DNA of 64,000 nucleotides from Lonepinella koalarum. GTDB taxonomy: Bacteria; Pseudomonadota; Gammaproteobacteria; Enterobacterales; Pasteurellaceae. A program made the position numbers and the translations under genes. The DNA lies in contig NZ_CP170642.1 of assembly GCF_042926695.1 (NCBI RefSeq), positions 992,001-1,056,000 on the forward strand, given 5' to 3'. Every line of letters starts with the position of its first letter. The stretch's first letter is position 1. This document shows, piece after piece, positions 7,543-16,995 of the stretch. The notes beneath the pieces are model-generated. The model did not search any database and was not told the DNA's origin. It worked only from the letters and a program-made list of their open reading frames with translations.

Positions 7543-8880
7543 CTAAGTGCCCCCAATCTGTAAAAATTCCCCCACCGTATGAAAGGATCCAAACACCAAC
7601 ACGACATCATTTTTATCGGTATTTTTCACCGCACTTTCTACCCCTAAAGCTACCGAATTTTCCACTTGAACCTTGACGTTAATGGCTTGTTTCTCAGCTA
7701 CTGAATATAATTTTTCCGCAAGCTGTTCACCAGTTTGTCCACGGTAGCCTGACAAGGTAACACAATGCCACTCATCAATGATTGATAACAACGGTGATAA
7801 CACATTTTCCGCATCTTTATCTTGTAAAATACCACAAACTGCGGTGATTTTTCCTGAAATTTTGCTTTTTAATTGAGTTAATTTTTCCGCTAAATAACGT
7901 GCGGCATGGGGATTATGACCAACATCAATAATAATTCTAGGCAAATCTTGTAAAGATTTTTCTGTTAACTTTATCAGTGCGGTTAAATTTTCTGCTTTAA
8001 CCGTTTGAAAACGCCCGACTAATTCCACTTCATTTAAGGATTTTCGGAGAATTTCAGCAGAAATGTTAAATGGCAAAGACTGTACGGCAGCTAACGCCGT
8101 TGCCGCATTTGCTAATGGAATTTGACATAGCGGTAAATTTCCTAGCTGACAGTTGTTATTTTGCCACTTCCACTGTTCGCCTGTTATTTCAAATTGCCAA
8201 TCTTGATTGCGACAAGAAAGCTGGCAATTTAACGATTTTGCATACTCGATCATAGAATGTGGAATATCTGGCTCACCAATAATCACAGGCTTGTTTACTC
8301 TAAAAATCCCTGCTTTTTCAAACCCAATTTTTTCTCGAGTATCGCCTAAGTAATCAATATGATCAATATCAATACTGGTGATTACCGCCATATCTGCATC
8401 CACGATATTAGTCGCATCTAATCGACCACCCAAACCTACTTCTAAGATGACCACATCTAAATTTGCTTGCTTAAATAAATGCAAGGCAGATAGCGTACTA
8501 AATTCAAAATAGCTTAAAGATTGATTTTTATGGGTATTAATAAACTGGAAAGCACGAATATGATCTTCGTCTTGCACATCTTGATTTTGAATCCGCACAC
8601 GTTCGTTGTAACAAATTAAATGCGGTGAAGAATAGACACCAACTTTAAAACCAGCATTAAGTAAAATAGTTTCCAGCAAGCGACAGGTTGTGCCTTTACC
8701 ATTGGTCCCCCCCACCGTAATCACATAAGGGGCTGGAGTTAATAAATCTAATGCTTGAGCAACCGATTTTACTCTTTCCAGTCCAAGATCGATGGCTTTA
8801 GAATGACTGTGTTCTAAATAATAAAGCCACTCCTCAAGGCTAGATTGTAGCGTTGGCGTGGCTTTTGAGTTATGTAACAT
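7543..8880 (-). CDS. folC: Bifunctional dihydrofolate synthase / folylpolyglutamate synthase
   Basis: A 445-residue Mur-ligase-like ATP-dependent enzyme that joins glutamate to dihydropteroate and then to folates. Visible motifs are the P-loop VGGTNGKGTTCRLLE, SSPHL, EVGLGGRLDATN, TSIDIDHIDYLG and DVGHNPHAARYL. It is the last gene of truA-accD-folC; the gap to accD is only 14 nt. Confidence 0.96.
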   Translation of the reverse strand: MLHNSKATPTLQSSLEEWLYYLEHSHSKAIDLGLERVKSVAQALDLLTPAPYVITVGGTNGKGTTCRLLETILLNAGFKVGVYSSPHLICYNERVRIQNQDVQDEDHIRAFQFINTHKNQSLSYFEFSTLSALHLFKQANLDVVILEVGLGGRLDATNIVDADMAVITSIDIDHIDYLGDTREKIGFEKAGIFRVNKPVIIGEPDIPHSMIEYAKSLNCQLSCRNQDWQFEITGEQWKWQNNNCQLGNLPLCQIPLANAATALAAVQSLPFNISAEILRKSLNEVELVGRFQTVKAENLTALIKLTEKSLQDLPRIIIDVGHNPHAARYLAEKLTQLKSKISGKITAVCGILQDKDAENVLSPLLSIIDEWHCVTLSGYRGQTGEQLAEKLYSVAEKQAINVKVQVENSVALGVESAVKNTDKNDVVLVFGSFHTVGEFLQIGGT

Positions 8881-8894
8881 CGCTCAAATATATC

Positions 8895-9830
8895 CTATTT
8901 AAGCTCTGTTGCAATAGTGCTTTCTGCGGTAACGTTTTCTACTGTATTTTCAAGTAATTCAGCTTCAATAAATGGTGATGGCAAGCCCATTAATTGACTT
9001 AATACATTTGCCAATTTTTCACGCATTTCGGCACGTTTCACGATCATATCAATGGCTCCGTGTTCTAATAAAAATTCAGAACGTTGGAAACCTTCTGGCA
9101 ATTTTTCACGTACTGTTTGCTCAATGACTCGCGGACCGGCAAAACCGATTAAGGCTTTCGGTTCAGCAATATTTAAATCACCAAGCATGGCAAAGCTGGC
9201 TGATACGCCACCTAAAGTTGGATCAGTTAATACCGAGATAAACGGTACCCCTTTTTCTTTCATTTTTGCCAACACCGCACTGGTTTTTGCCATTTGCATG
9301 AGAGATAACAAGGCTTCTTGCATTCTCGCACCACCACTAGCAGAAAAACACACAAACGGACAATTTTTTTCAATAGCTTGTTCCGCCGCCTGTACAAACT
9401 TCGCCCCAACTACCGATCCCATGGAACCACCCATAAAGCTAAAGTTTGATGCTGCTGCGACAATCGGCATGCCATACAGCGTACCAGAAACGGTGATTAA
9501 CGCATCTTTTTCGCCAGTTTCTTTTTGCGCTGCTGTAATACGATCTTTATATTTTTTCAAGTCTTTGAATTTTAACACGTCTTGTGGTTCAAGATCAGCG
9601 GCTATTTCTACAATACTGTCCTTATCCAACAACGCATCTAAGCGCTCACGAGCATCAATCCGCATGTGATGACCACATTTCGGACAAACTTCCAAATGGC
9701 GTTTTAATTCATCACGATATAATACTTGTTCACATGACGTACATTTTGTCCATACACCTTCTGGCACATTGGCTTTTTTTCTTGCCGAAGATGACGGTGA
9801 TTTACTAAAAATTTTATCAATCCAGCTCAT
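8895..9830 (-). CDS. accD: Acetyl-CoA carboxylase carboxyltransferase subunit beta
   Basis: A 311-residue subunit that transfers the carboxyl group from biotin to acetyl-CoA in the first step of fatty acid synthesis. The N-terminal four-cysteine zinc ribbon is visible (CTSCEQV... then CPKCGHH, residues about 30-55), followed by the crotonase-like domain with FSASGGARMQE and TDPTLGGVSAS. Genes for AccA, AccB and AccC are not in the window. Confidence 0.97.
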   Translation of the reverse strand: MSWIDKIFSKSPSSSARKKANVPEGVWTKCTSCEQVLYRDELKRHLEVCPKCGHHMRIDARERLDALLDKDSIVEIAADLEPQDVLKFKDLKKYKDRITAAQKETGEKDALITVSGTLYGMPIVAAASNFSFMGGSMGSVVGAKFVQAAEQAIEKNCPFVCFSASGGARMQEALLSLMQMAKTSAVLAKMKEKGVPFISVLTDPTLGGVSASFAMLGDLNIAEPKALIGFAGPRVIEQTVREKLPEGFQRSEFLLEHGAIDMIVKRAEMREKLANVLSQLMGLPSPFIEAELLENTVENVTAESTIATELK

Positions 9831-9903
9831 TATTTAACCTTAATTTTGTTAAATGAAAATCCTACGTATTTAACCACAAATTTGACTTGTTTTGTAGATA
9901 TTT

Positions 9904-10728
9904 CTACCATAATTTTAATCTTTCGATAATAAATGCTGGCAATTCATCTGGTAAGAACAAAGGTCCTAGCGGTGTTTGTGGCAACTGAAAACGTCTTGGA
10001 TATTGCACATTCACCAAATATAACCCATCTGGTTTCGCTGTGGGAGCAGCTAAAGTGCGGTCTTTTTTAGCTAATAATTCCGCTATCCAACTTTCAGGCT
10101 TTCGCCCACAACCCACTTCCATTAAACTCCCCACAATATTGCGAACCATGTGATGTAAAAAGGCGTTAGCTTGAATTTCGACAATAATATAATCACCAAA
10201 TCGAGATACCATTAACGAATGTACATTTCGCCATGGACTATGAGATTGACATTGAGCTGCTCGGAAACTTGTGAAATCCCGTTCGCCTAATAATGCTTGT
10301 CCTGCTTCACGCATTCTATTGTAATCCAAGTCTAAATGGGTATGCGTCACGCCAGTAGGTAAAATAGCAGAACGCAATCGATTACAATACAAAATATAAC
10401 GATAACGCCGTGCAGTAGCACTAAAGCGAGCATGAAAATCATCAGGCACGATCTTCGCCCATTTCACGGCAATATCATCTGGTAAATTGGCATTTGTGCC
10501 AAATTCCCACGCTTTTTCAGGGCGATCTACATTTGTTTCAAAATGTACCACCTGCCCTGTCGCATGCACACCGCTATCCGTTCTCCCTGCACAAAATACT
10601 TCTATATTTTGATTAGCCACCACCGACAAGGCTTTTTCCAGTTCTGCCTGAATACTCGGTAGATTTTGTTGTCGTTGCCAACCCAAATAATGTGTACCGT
10701 TATATTCTACACCAAGGGCAATTTTCAT
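9904..10728 (-). CDS. truA: tRNA pseudouridine synthase A (positions 38-40)
   Basis: A 274-residue TruA. The catalytic Asp51 lies in FCAGRTDSGVHATGQV, and LGWQRQ at the N-terminus and AFLHHMVRNIVG are family signatures. It overlaps the rlmM stop by four bases (ATG inside the upstream stop region), so truA is coupled to rlmM; accD follows after 73 nt. Confidence 0.96.
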   Translation of the reverse strand: MKIALGVEYNGTHYLGWQRQQNLPSIQAELEKALSVVANQNIEVFCAGRTDSGVHATGQVVHFETNVDRPEKAWEFGTNANLPDDIAVKWAKIVPDDFHARFSATARRYRYILYCNRLRSAILPTGVTHTHLDLDYNRMREAGQALLGERDFTSFRAAQCQSHSPWRNVHSLMVSRFGDYIIVEIQANAFLHHMVRNIVGSLMEVGCGRKPESWIAELLAKKDRTLAAPTAKPDGLYLVNVQYPRRFQLPQTPLGPLFLPDELPAFIIERLKLW

Positions 10729-11831
10729 TGTGTTACTCCATGGCTTATTAATTGAATATGCACCGTAATTTCTTCTCTATCATGGTATAAATGTTTGGCT
10801 TGTAAACGGAATTTTATACCCTGACTATCCAAACTATCAGATAATTGTTGCAAACATTTTTGCACTTCTTGATAACGTTTTTTCATGGGTAATTTAAGAT
10901 TAAAAATCGTTTCTCGACACCAACCATTGAGTAACCATTTGCTAATTAAATCTGTAATTCTGCTCGGTTGTTCCACCATATCACAAACTAACCAATCAAT
11001 TTTTTTGCGTTTTGGGGGTTGAAATTTAAACCCGTCTTCAGGACAATGTTCAATTCGTCCAGTATCATGTAAACTGGCTGCCATCTTGCCATGATCCACC
11101 GCATACACAAACAACCCTCGTCGCACTAGTTGATAGGTCCAACCGCCTGGACAAGCCCCTAAATCTACACCAATCATATTTTCATTTAGGCGTTTGGCTT
11201 CTTGTTCGGCAGGAATAAAGGTTAAAATAGCATCTTCTAATTTTAAGGTTGAACGACTCGGTGCGTCCATAGGGAATTTTAAGCGTGGAATACCCATAAA
11301 ATGAGCGGAATGATTGTTATTATAAGAATAACCAATATAACAGGCATTATTTGCTATAAATAAACAATGTAAGGTAACACCACTTTTTTTAATTTCTTGG
11401 CATTGCAACCATCCCTGTTTTCGCAAGGCTTGGCGTAATGGTACAGTAAATTTTCGACAGAATCCTAATAATTCTTTTGCTTCATTAGTATCAGCGGTTT
11501 CTACCCAAATTTCAGTGCTTTGTTTTAGGTTAAACTGCGGTGAAAATTGGTGAAATTTTTCAATAATGGGACTAACGCGATCAGTAGGATCTAAATTTGT
11601 TAATAAATCCGATATGACGATTATTTGACGAGCAAAAATTAATTGCTGAAATGGAATCTCACGAGCTAATTTATCTGCCTCTCCAGCTTGATAACATTCA
11701 AAAATCACATAACCACTATTTTCTTGCACTCGAGCAAAACCGAACACGCCACGCTCTGTCGCTTTATCCGTTATTTCAGCCGCCACTTCTTTTTCGAAAC
11801 CAATACGGCAATATAATGCTAATTTATTCAA
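10725..11831 (-). CDS. rlmM: 23S rRNA (C2498-2'-O)-methyltransferase RlmM
   Basis: A 368-residue methyltransferase with an N-terminal THUMP-like part and a C-terminal Rossmann domain. SAM-site motif GVDLGACPGGWTYQLVRRG, the DWLVCDMVEQP motif and catalytic lysine segment NLKLPMKKRY are present. The order gcvA-ygdD-rlmM is the same as in E. coli, with truA coupled behind it here. Confidence 0.95.
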   Translation of the reverse strand: MNKLALYCRIGFEKEVAAEITDKATERGVFGFARVQENSGYVIFECYQAGEADKLAREIPFQQLIFARQIIVISDLLTNLDPTDRVSPIIEKFHQFSPQFNLKQSTEIWVETADTNEAKELLGFCRKFTVPLRQALRKQGWLQCQEIKKSGVTLHCLFIANNACYIGYSYNNNHSAHFMGIPRLKFPMDAPSRSTLKLEDAILTFIPAEQEAKRLNENMIGVDLGACPGGWTYQLVRRGLFVYAVDHGKMAASLHDTGRIEHCPEDGFKFQPPKRKKIDWLVCDMVEQPSRITDLISKWLLNGWCRETIFNLKLPMKKRYQEVQKCLQQLSDSLDSQGIKFRLQAKHLYHDREEITVHIQLISHGVTQ

Positions 11832-11840
11832 TGAATTTCC

Positions 11841-12260
11841 TTATTTCGTCGCTCTTCTGGCGAAACTAGAACGGACCGAAACCACCAATAATGTCGCCCA
11901 GCCAAATAAAAAAGCTATTCCCCCGACTGGCACAAACATAGCAATGGCGCGAGTATTTAACACTGCCATGGTATAAAGTGAACCACTAAATAACAGCATA
12001 CCTAACAGCCATGAAAAACCGATAATATTCACCGCAGTTTGACGACATTTAGGTGTATTCTGTGGCATAGTGGCAGAAATAAACCAGCCTAATGCTAACA
12101 AAGCAACCGTGTGAAAAGTATGATATTTCCATGCAGTATCAAACCAATTTAATTGTTGTAGTGAAAATTCAGGCTGCAAACCATGAGAAACAAAAGCCCC
12201 AAAAGCAACACTAATAAACCCGCTCAAGGCGGCAAACGATAAAAATTTATTTCCCATCAT
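11841..12260 (-). CDS. ygdD: DUF423 membrane protein (YgdD-like)
   Basis: A 139-residue protein with four predicted hydrophobic helices and the family signature AFGAFVSHGL near residue 20. Function is not known in any organism that I can cite. It sits between gcvA and rlmM; its start overlaps the gcvA stop by four bases. Confidence 0.85.
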   Translation of the reverse strand: MMGNKFLSFAALSGFISVAFGAFVSHGLQPEFSLQQLNWFDTAWKYHTFHTVALLALGWFISATMPQNTPKCRQTAVNIIGFSWLLGMLLFSGSLYTMAVLNTRAIAMFVPVGGIAFLFGWATLLVVSVRSSFARRATK

Positions 12261-13156
12261 ATCTCCTTATTTATTCCTGATTTATCAATTTCTTGTACAA
12301 TCCAATGGCGAAATGATTGGATCGTTTTTTCATTATTTCTAACCTGATTATTGACCACATAAAAAGATTTAGGATCTGGCAATTTCATGGGTAATACTAT
12401 TTGTAAATTACCTTGATCGATTTCTTGCTGAGCTAACATCTGATTCGCTAGAATTAATCCTTGACCATATAAAGCTGTTTGTAAAGCCATTAATGTATGG
12501 CTAAATATACATCCATTTTGTACATTTGGCAACTCGATATTTAAAAAATGTGCCATCATTTGCCAGTTATCGTGATTATGAATATGAATCAATTGATGTT
12601 GTTGCAAATCTTGTGCCGAATGAATCGGTTTTTTCTCCAATAATTTAGGTGATGCTAATATCACCAAATCCGCTTTAGCTAATCGCTCCGCATAGAGGTT
12701 ATCCCAATTACCATAGCCATAATAAATAGCAACATCAATATCTTTATTTAAGATACCCTCATCTTGTTCTGTCGCTCGAATCCGAACTTCAATATCTGGA
12801 TATAATTGATTAAATGAAAATAAATGTGGTACAAGCCATTGAATAGCAAAAGTTTGTGGTACACTGATGTTTAACTGAGATTTGTCTTTCGACATAATTT
12901 TCTCCGTCACATGAGCGAGTTTCTGCAACAATGGAGAGATCTCACCATAATACAGCTTCCCTTTTTCAGTCAGTTCTAACAGCCTATTTTTTCGTATAAA
13001 TAACTCAATACCTAAAAAATCTTCTAATAATTTAATTTGATGACTGACAGCCGCTTGGGTAACAAAAAGTTCTTCTGCTGCTTTGGTAAAACTTAAATGG
13101 GTAGCTGAACTTTCAAAGGCTTTTAATGAATTTAAAGGCGGTAAACGTTTCCCCAT
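12257..13156 (-). CDS. gcvA: LysR-type regulator GcvA
   Basis: A 299-residue LysR regulator with the N-terminal winged helix (LPPLNSLKAFESSATHLSFT and AAVSHQIKLLE) characteristic of GcvA, followed by a periplasmic-binding-like effector domain. In E. coli GcvA controls the glycine cleavage system and the GcvB RNA. Here a GcvB homologue is encoded divergently 135 bp upstream, which strongly supports the name over a generic LysR call. Confidence 0.9.
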   Translation of the reverse strand: MGKRLPPLNSLKAFESSATHLSFTKAAEELFVTQAAVSHQIKLLEDFLGIELFIRKNRLLELTEKGKLYYGEISPLLQKLAHVTEKIMSKDKSQLNISVPQTFAIQWLVPHLFSFNQLYPDIEVRIRATEQDEGILNKDIDVAIYYGYGNWDNLYAERLAKADLVILASPKLLEKKPIHSAQDLQQHQLIHIHNHDNWQMMAHFLNIELPNVQNGCIFSHTLMALQTALYGQGLILANQMLAQQEIDQGNLQIVLPMKLPDPKSFYVVNNQVRNNEKTIQSFRHWIVQEIDKSGINKEI

Positions 13157-13290
13157 AATTTTTCCCTAATTTTGATGAGTAGGATTAGTTTTTTTTATGT
13201 GACAAATTAATTTTTCTCAATTGTCTGGTCTATCCAGCTACATTATACTACAAACATACTTAATCATGAGTAATTCTTTGATTAATTAGA

Positions 13291-13419
13291 AGTTCCTTAC
13301 TTTTAATTAAGTATTATGTTGTGTTTGCATATTGTTCGGGAAACTGAACATAACTTCCTGTATATTTCGCCCTAAACTTGGGGTAATAACACCGTACTTT
13401 ACAAGTGCGGTGTTTTTTT
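13291..13419 (+). ncRNA. gcvB: GcvB small regulatory RNA
   Basis: Divergent from gcvA, as in enterobacteria. The G/U-rich R1 seed GTTGTGTTTGCATATTG is at about 13319-13335. ACTTCCTGTATATTT (from about 13353), which closely resembles a conserved segment near the 3' end of E. coli GcvB, follows. The RNA ends in a terminator hairpin ACACCGTACTT/AAGTGCGGTGT with a T7 run (13389-13418). At about 129 nt it is shorter than the 205-nt E. coli form. The 5' end is estimated. It should repress amino-acid and peptide transporter mRNAs with Hfq. Confidence 0.88.
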
Positions 13420-13532
13420 ATGGTGTCATTCTAACATTAGCCCATAGAAAATCTCAAATAATAGTTTTCAATCTTTGCATTATCATGTAAATTTAGCGAC
13501 ATCATCTTTTTTAAATACAATAAGGATAAATT

Positions 13533-14549
13533 ATGAAAGATCTTGACTGGAATAATCTTGGATTTAGTTATATAAAAACAGACTATCGCTATATAGCCTA
13601 CTGGAAAAATGGCGAATGGCAAAAAGGCGAATTAGTGACGGATAATGTGCTACATATTAGCGAAGGTTCCACCGCACTGCACTACGGACAACAATGTTTT
13701 GAAGGATTAAAAGCCTACCGCTGTAAAGACGGTTCAATTAATCTATTCCGCCCGGATGAAAATGCCAAACGGATGCAACGTAGTTGCCAACGTTTGTTAA
13801 TGCCTGAAGTGTCTGTTGAAATGTTTGTTGACGCTTGTAAACAAGTGGTGAAAGCTAATGAACAATGGGTTGGACCTTATGGTTCAGGCGCCACCTTATA
13901 TTTACGTCCATTCTTGATTGGTGTAGGAGATAATATCGGCGTGAATACGGCTCCTGAGTACATCTTTTCTATTTTTGTTTGTCCAGTGGGCGCTTATTTT
14001 AAAGGTGGTTTAAAACCAACTAATTTTATGGTATCCAATTACGATCGTGCCGCTCCACATGGAACTGGGGCTGCCAAAGTCGGTGGAAACTATGCGGCTA
14101 GCCTTTATCCGGGTAAAAAAGCTAAAACTCAAGGTTATGCCGACTGTATTTATTTAGATCCAACCACACACACCAAAATTGAAGAAGTAGGATCAGCAAA
14201 TTTCTTTGGTATTACCAAAGACAATAAATTTATCACCCCTATTTCCCCGTCTATTTTACCAAGTATCACCAAATACTCACTACTCTATTTGGCAAAAGAA
14301 CGCTTTGGTATGGAAACGATTGAAGGTGATATTTATATTAATCAATTAGATCAATTTAGCGAAGCTGGGGCTTGTGGCACAGCAGCAGTGATTACGCCAA
14401 TCGGCGGTATTCTCAATGGTGATGATTTTCATGTTTTCTATTCAGAAACCGATGTTGGACCTGTAACTCGTCAACTTTACGAAGAATTAGTTGGTATTCA
14501 ATTTGGCGACAAACCTGCTCCAGAAGGCTGGGTGGTTAAAGTCGAATAA
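13533..14549 (+). CDS. ilvE: Branched-chain amino acid aminotransferase
   Basis: A 338-residue fold-type IV PLP aminotransferase for Leu, Ile and Val. The PLP lysine is K182 in AAKVGGNYAAS, and the phosphate-binding loops EVGSANFFGI and GTAAVITPIGG are visible. Its size and motifs fit the larger class II BCAT branch. It is monocistronic, with a strong terminator after it; the upstream gap contains GcvB, whose terminator separates the two transcripts. Confidence 0.94.
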   Translation: MKDLDWNNLGFSYIKTDYRYIAYWKNGEWQKGELVTDNVLHISEGSTALHYGQQCFEGLKAYRCKDGSINLFRPDENAKRMQRSCQRLLMPEVSVEMFVDACKQVVKANEQWVGPYGSGATLYLRPFLIGVGDNIGVNTAPEYIFSIFVCPVGAYFKGGLKPTNFMVSNYDRAAPHGTGAAKVGGNYAASLYPGKKAKTQGYADCIYLDPTTHTKIEEVGSANFFGITKDNKFITPISPSILPSITKYSLLYLAKERFGMETIEGDIYINQLDQFSEAGACGTAAVITPIGGILNGDDFHVFYSETDVGPVTRQLYEELVGIQFGDKPAPEGWVVKVE

Positions 14550-14571
14550 ATAAACTTAAATAATCTTCTTC

Positions 14572-14594
14572 AGTGCGATATTTTATATCGCACT
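14572..14594 (+). terminator. Intrinsic terminator of ilvE
   Basis: AGTGCGATAT (14572-14581) and ATATCGCACT (14585-14594) give a perfect 10-bp stem with a 3-nt loop, followed by a pyrimidine-rich tract ending in TTTTT. Confidence 0.85.
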
Positions 14595-14640
14595 ATTTCC
14601 TTTTTAGACTTCTTTTTCTAAATTATCTCTTGAAAATACT

Positions 14641-14667
14641 GAACATTTTCCCCATTTTCTTGTCATA
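14641..14667 (+). promoter_or_regulatory. Possible sigma-E promoter of degP
   Basis: GAACATT (14641-14647) and TCATA (14663-14667), spaced roughly as a sigma-E -35 (GGAACTT) and -10 (TCAAA-like), upstream of degP, a known RpoE-regulon gene. The -10 is a weak match. Confidence 0.3.
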
Positions 14668-14709
14668 TTCATACGCAAACTATTCACTTAATTTTAGAAA
14701 GGAAATATT

Positions 14710-16095
14710 ATGAAAATAAAAAAAACGAGTTTTACCTTAACGGCTATTGCATTGGGATTAAGTGTGTTAACCAGCCCACTGACTACAATGGCAGAACTAC
14801 CAAATGAAGTAGCTGGTACAACTTTACCTACTCTAGCGCCAATGCTAGAAAAAGTGCTTCCTGCCGTGGTTTCAATTAATGTGGAAGGTAAAGAACAAAA
14901 CACTGTTAGAAATCAAAATATTCCAGAAGAATTCCGTTTTTTCTTCGGTGATGACTTCTTTGGTAACCGTGGTGGTTCGATCCCAAGACAATTTAAAGGT
15001 ATGGGTTCTGGTGTAATTATTAACGCACAGAAAGGCTATATTTTAACTAACAACCATGTTATCGACAAAGCAGATAAAATCACGGTAATCTTACAAGACG
15101 GACGAGAATTAAAGGGTAAAGTAGTGGGTACTGATACACAATCTGATGTGGCATTAGTACAAGTAGAAAATCCCAAAAACTTAACTGAAATTAGCATAGC
15201 AGACAGTGATAAATTACGTATAGGTGACTTTACTGTGGCTGTGGGTAATCCGTTCGGATTAGGTCAAACCGTTACTTCGGGGATCGTATCTGCTTTAGGT
15301 CGTTCTACAGGTTCTGACAGCGGTACTTACGAAAACTATATTCAAACCGATGCAGCGGTAAACCGTGGTAATTCGGGAGGACCATTAATCAATCTAAACG
15401 GTGAATTGATTGGCATAAACACGGCTATTATCTCTCCAAGTGGCGGTAATGCGGGGATTGCTTTCGCTATTCCGTCCAATATGGCAAACAATTTAGTGCA
15501 ACAAATCATTGAATTTGGTGAAGTTCGTCGTGGTGTATTAGGTATCAAAGGTGGAGAACTTAATGCAGATTTAGCTAAAGCCTTTAATATTGATGCACAA
15601 CAAGGAGCGTTTATTAGCGAAGTATTACCGAATTCAGCAGCTGCCAAGGCGGGTCTAAAAGCAGGTGATGTGATTACTGAGCTAAATGGTCAAAGAATTA
15701 GAAGTTTTGCCGAATTAAGAGCAAAAATTGCCACGTCTGGAGCCGGCAAAAAATTTGAACTCACTTATTTACGTGATGGTAAAGCAGAAAAAACCGAGGT
15801 TACTTTGCAAGCAGATGATTTTGTAAATTCTGGTGAAACCAGTACAAATAATATGTTACCTGCTCTTGAAGGGGCTTCTTTAACTAACAGTAAAGAAGGT
15901 ATTGAAATCGAAAAAATAGAGAAAAATTCCCCAGCGGCTCAAAGTGGATTAAAAGTAGGCGATGTGATTGTCGGTATTAACCGTCAACCAATAAAAACAT
16001 TAAAAGACTTACGTAATGCATTAGATGAAAAACCATCTGCCATTGCACTTAATGTGAAACGTGGACAAAATAATTTCTATTTATTAGTACAATAA
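14710..16095 (+). CDS. degP: Periplasmic serine protease/chaperone DegP (HtrA, Do family)
   Basis: A 461-residue protein with a signal peptide (MKIKKTSFTL to TTMA, about 28 residues). The trypsin-like domain carries the triad His116 (NNHVID), Asp146 (DTQSDVALV) and Ser222 (RGNSGGPL), and two PDZ domains follow (from about 270 and 375). It degrades or refolds misfolded envelope proteins. A GAAAGGA-type ribosome site precedes the ATG. An uptake-sequence hairpin ends the transcript. Confidence 0.96.
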   Translation: MKIKKTSFTLTAIALGLSVLTSPLTTMAELPNEVAGTTLPTLAPMLEKVLPAVVSINVEGKEQNTVRNQNIPEEFRFFFGDDFFGNRGGSIPRQFKGMGSGVIINAQKGYILTNNHVIDKADKITVILQDGRELKGKVVGTDTQSDVALVQVENPKNLTEISIADSDKLRIGDFTVAVGNPFGLGQTVTSGIVSALGRSTGSDSGTYENYIQTDAAVNRGNSGGPLINLNGELIGINTAIISPSGGNAGIAFAIPSNMANNLVQQIIEFGEVRRGVLGIKGGELNADLAKAFNIDAQQGAFISEVLPNSAAAKAGLKAGDVITELNGQRIRSFAELRAKIATSGAGKKFELTYLRDGKAEKTEVTLQADDFVNSGETSTNNMLPALEGASLTNSKEGIEIEKIEKNSPAAQSGLKVGDVIVGINRQPIKTLKDLRNALDEKPSAIALNVKRGQNNFYLLVQ

Positions 16096-16111
16096 TTTTT
16101 CTAATCTAGCT

Positions 16112-16142
16112 AAAAGTGCGGTAAAATCTACCGCACTTTTTT
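16112..16142. terminator. Terminator made from an inverted uptake-signal pair
   Basis: AAAAGTGCGGTA (16112-16123) and TACCGCACTTTT (16129-16140) form a 12-bp stem. Two opposed uptake sequences serve as the degP terminator, a common arrangement in Haemophilus-type genomes. Confidence 0.88.
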
Positions 16143-16160
16143 CATTATTAAGGCAAAAGA

Positions 16161-16947
16161 ATGCAAGTTTCCCAACTCTTTATCTACCCAATTAAATCTA
16201 TCCAAGCTCATCGTATTTATGAAACTTTAGTACAACCACAAGGGTTAAATTTTGACCGCCAATTTATGCTCACCGAACCTAACGGCAAATTTATTACCGC
16301 ACGCAAAGATGGAGAACTTTATCATTTTTCCGCTTATCCGATTCCACAGGGGTTACAAATTGTGCATAAAGATGGTTCACAACTTATTGTTCGTTATGCC
16401 GATTTTAACCAATTACAACCCAATGAAGTATGGGCACGGAATTTTTATCCTATGTAGCAAGCGATGAAATAAATCAATGGGTTAGTGAAAAACTCAAGCG
16501 CCCTGTACAACTACGCTGGCTAGGCAACCAATCACAACGTAGAATTAAACATTTTCCCGATAATCCAGTTTCTTTTGCTGACGGCTATCCATTATTACTT
16601 TGTACTCAACAATCCCTTGATTTTGTACAACAGCATTGCCCTACACCGATCCAAATAACCCAATTCCGTCCTAATATTGTGATTGATAGTGAAAATCCAA
16701 ATGAAGAACATCAATGACAAAAAATTCAAATTGGCGCAGTACGTTTTTTAAATGGTAAATCTTGCGTACGCTGCTCTCTGACAACAAGAAACCCGACCAC
16801 AAACAGTTACACGAAAAAATGGAACCTTATCGCACCTTAAAGAAAGTCAGTAAAGATGATGAAAACCAACCAATTTTTGGGATTAATTTAATTCCGCTAA
16901 ATTTGGGCATAATTCGGGTTGGAGATAATGTTCAAATATTAAAATAA
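16161..16947 (+). pseudogene. MOSC-domain (YcbX-like) protein, broken by three lesions
   Basis: Conceptual reading recovers about 262 residues: MOSC N-terminal beta-barrel (MQVSQLFIYPIKSIQ) then MOSC domain ending LGIIRVGDNVQILK. Lesions: a one-base deletion in the G run at 16431-16434 (expected VWGTEFLSYVAS), a TGA at 16715-16717 where TGG is expected before QKIQIGAVRFLNGKSC, and a one-base loss in the A run near 16815-16821 (expected TKKMEPYRTL). MOSC proteins handle molybdenum cofactor or Moco-linked reductases, which matches the Moco genes nearby. Two lesions lie in homopolymers, so sequencing error is possible for those, but not readily for the TGA. Confidence 0.88.
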
Positions 16948-16962
16948 TCTACTCAAATAACA

Positions 16963-16984
16963 AAGGTGCGTTAATTAGCACCTT
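16963..16984. terminator. Hairpin between MOSC pseudogene and folE
   Basis: AAGGTGC (16963-16969) and GCACCTT (16978-16984) form a 7-bp stem between convergent units, 12 bp from the folE stop. Confidence 0.5.
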
Positions 16985-16995
16985 GTGTGGACTAT

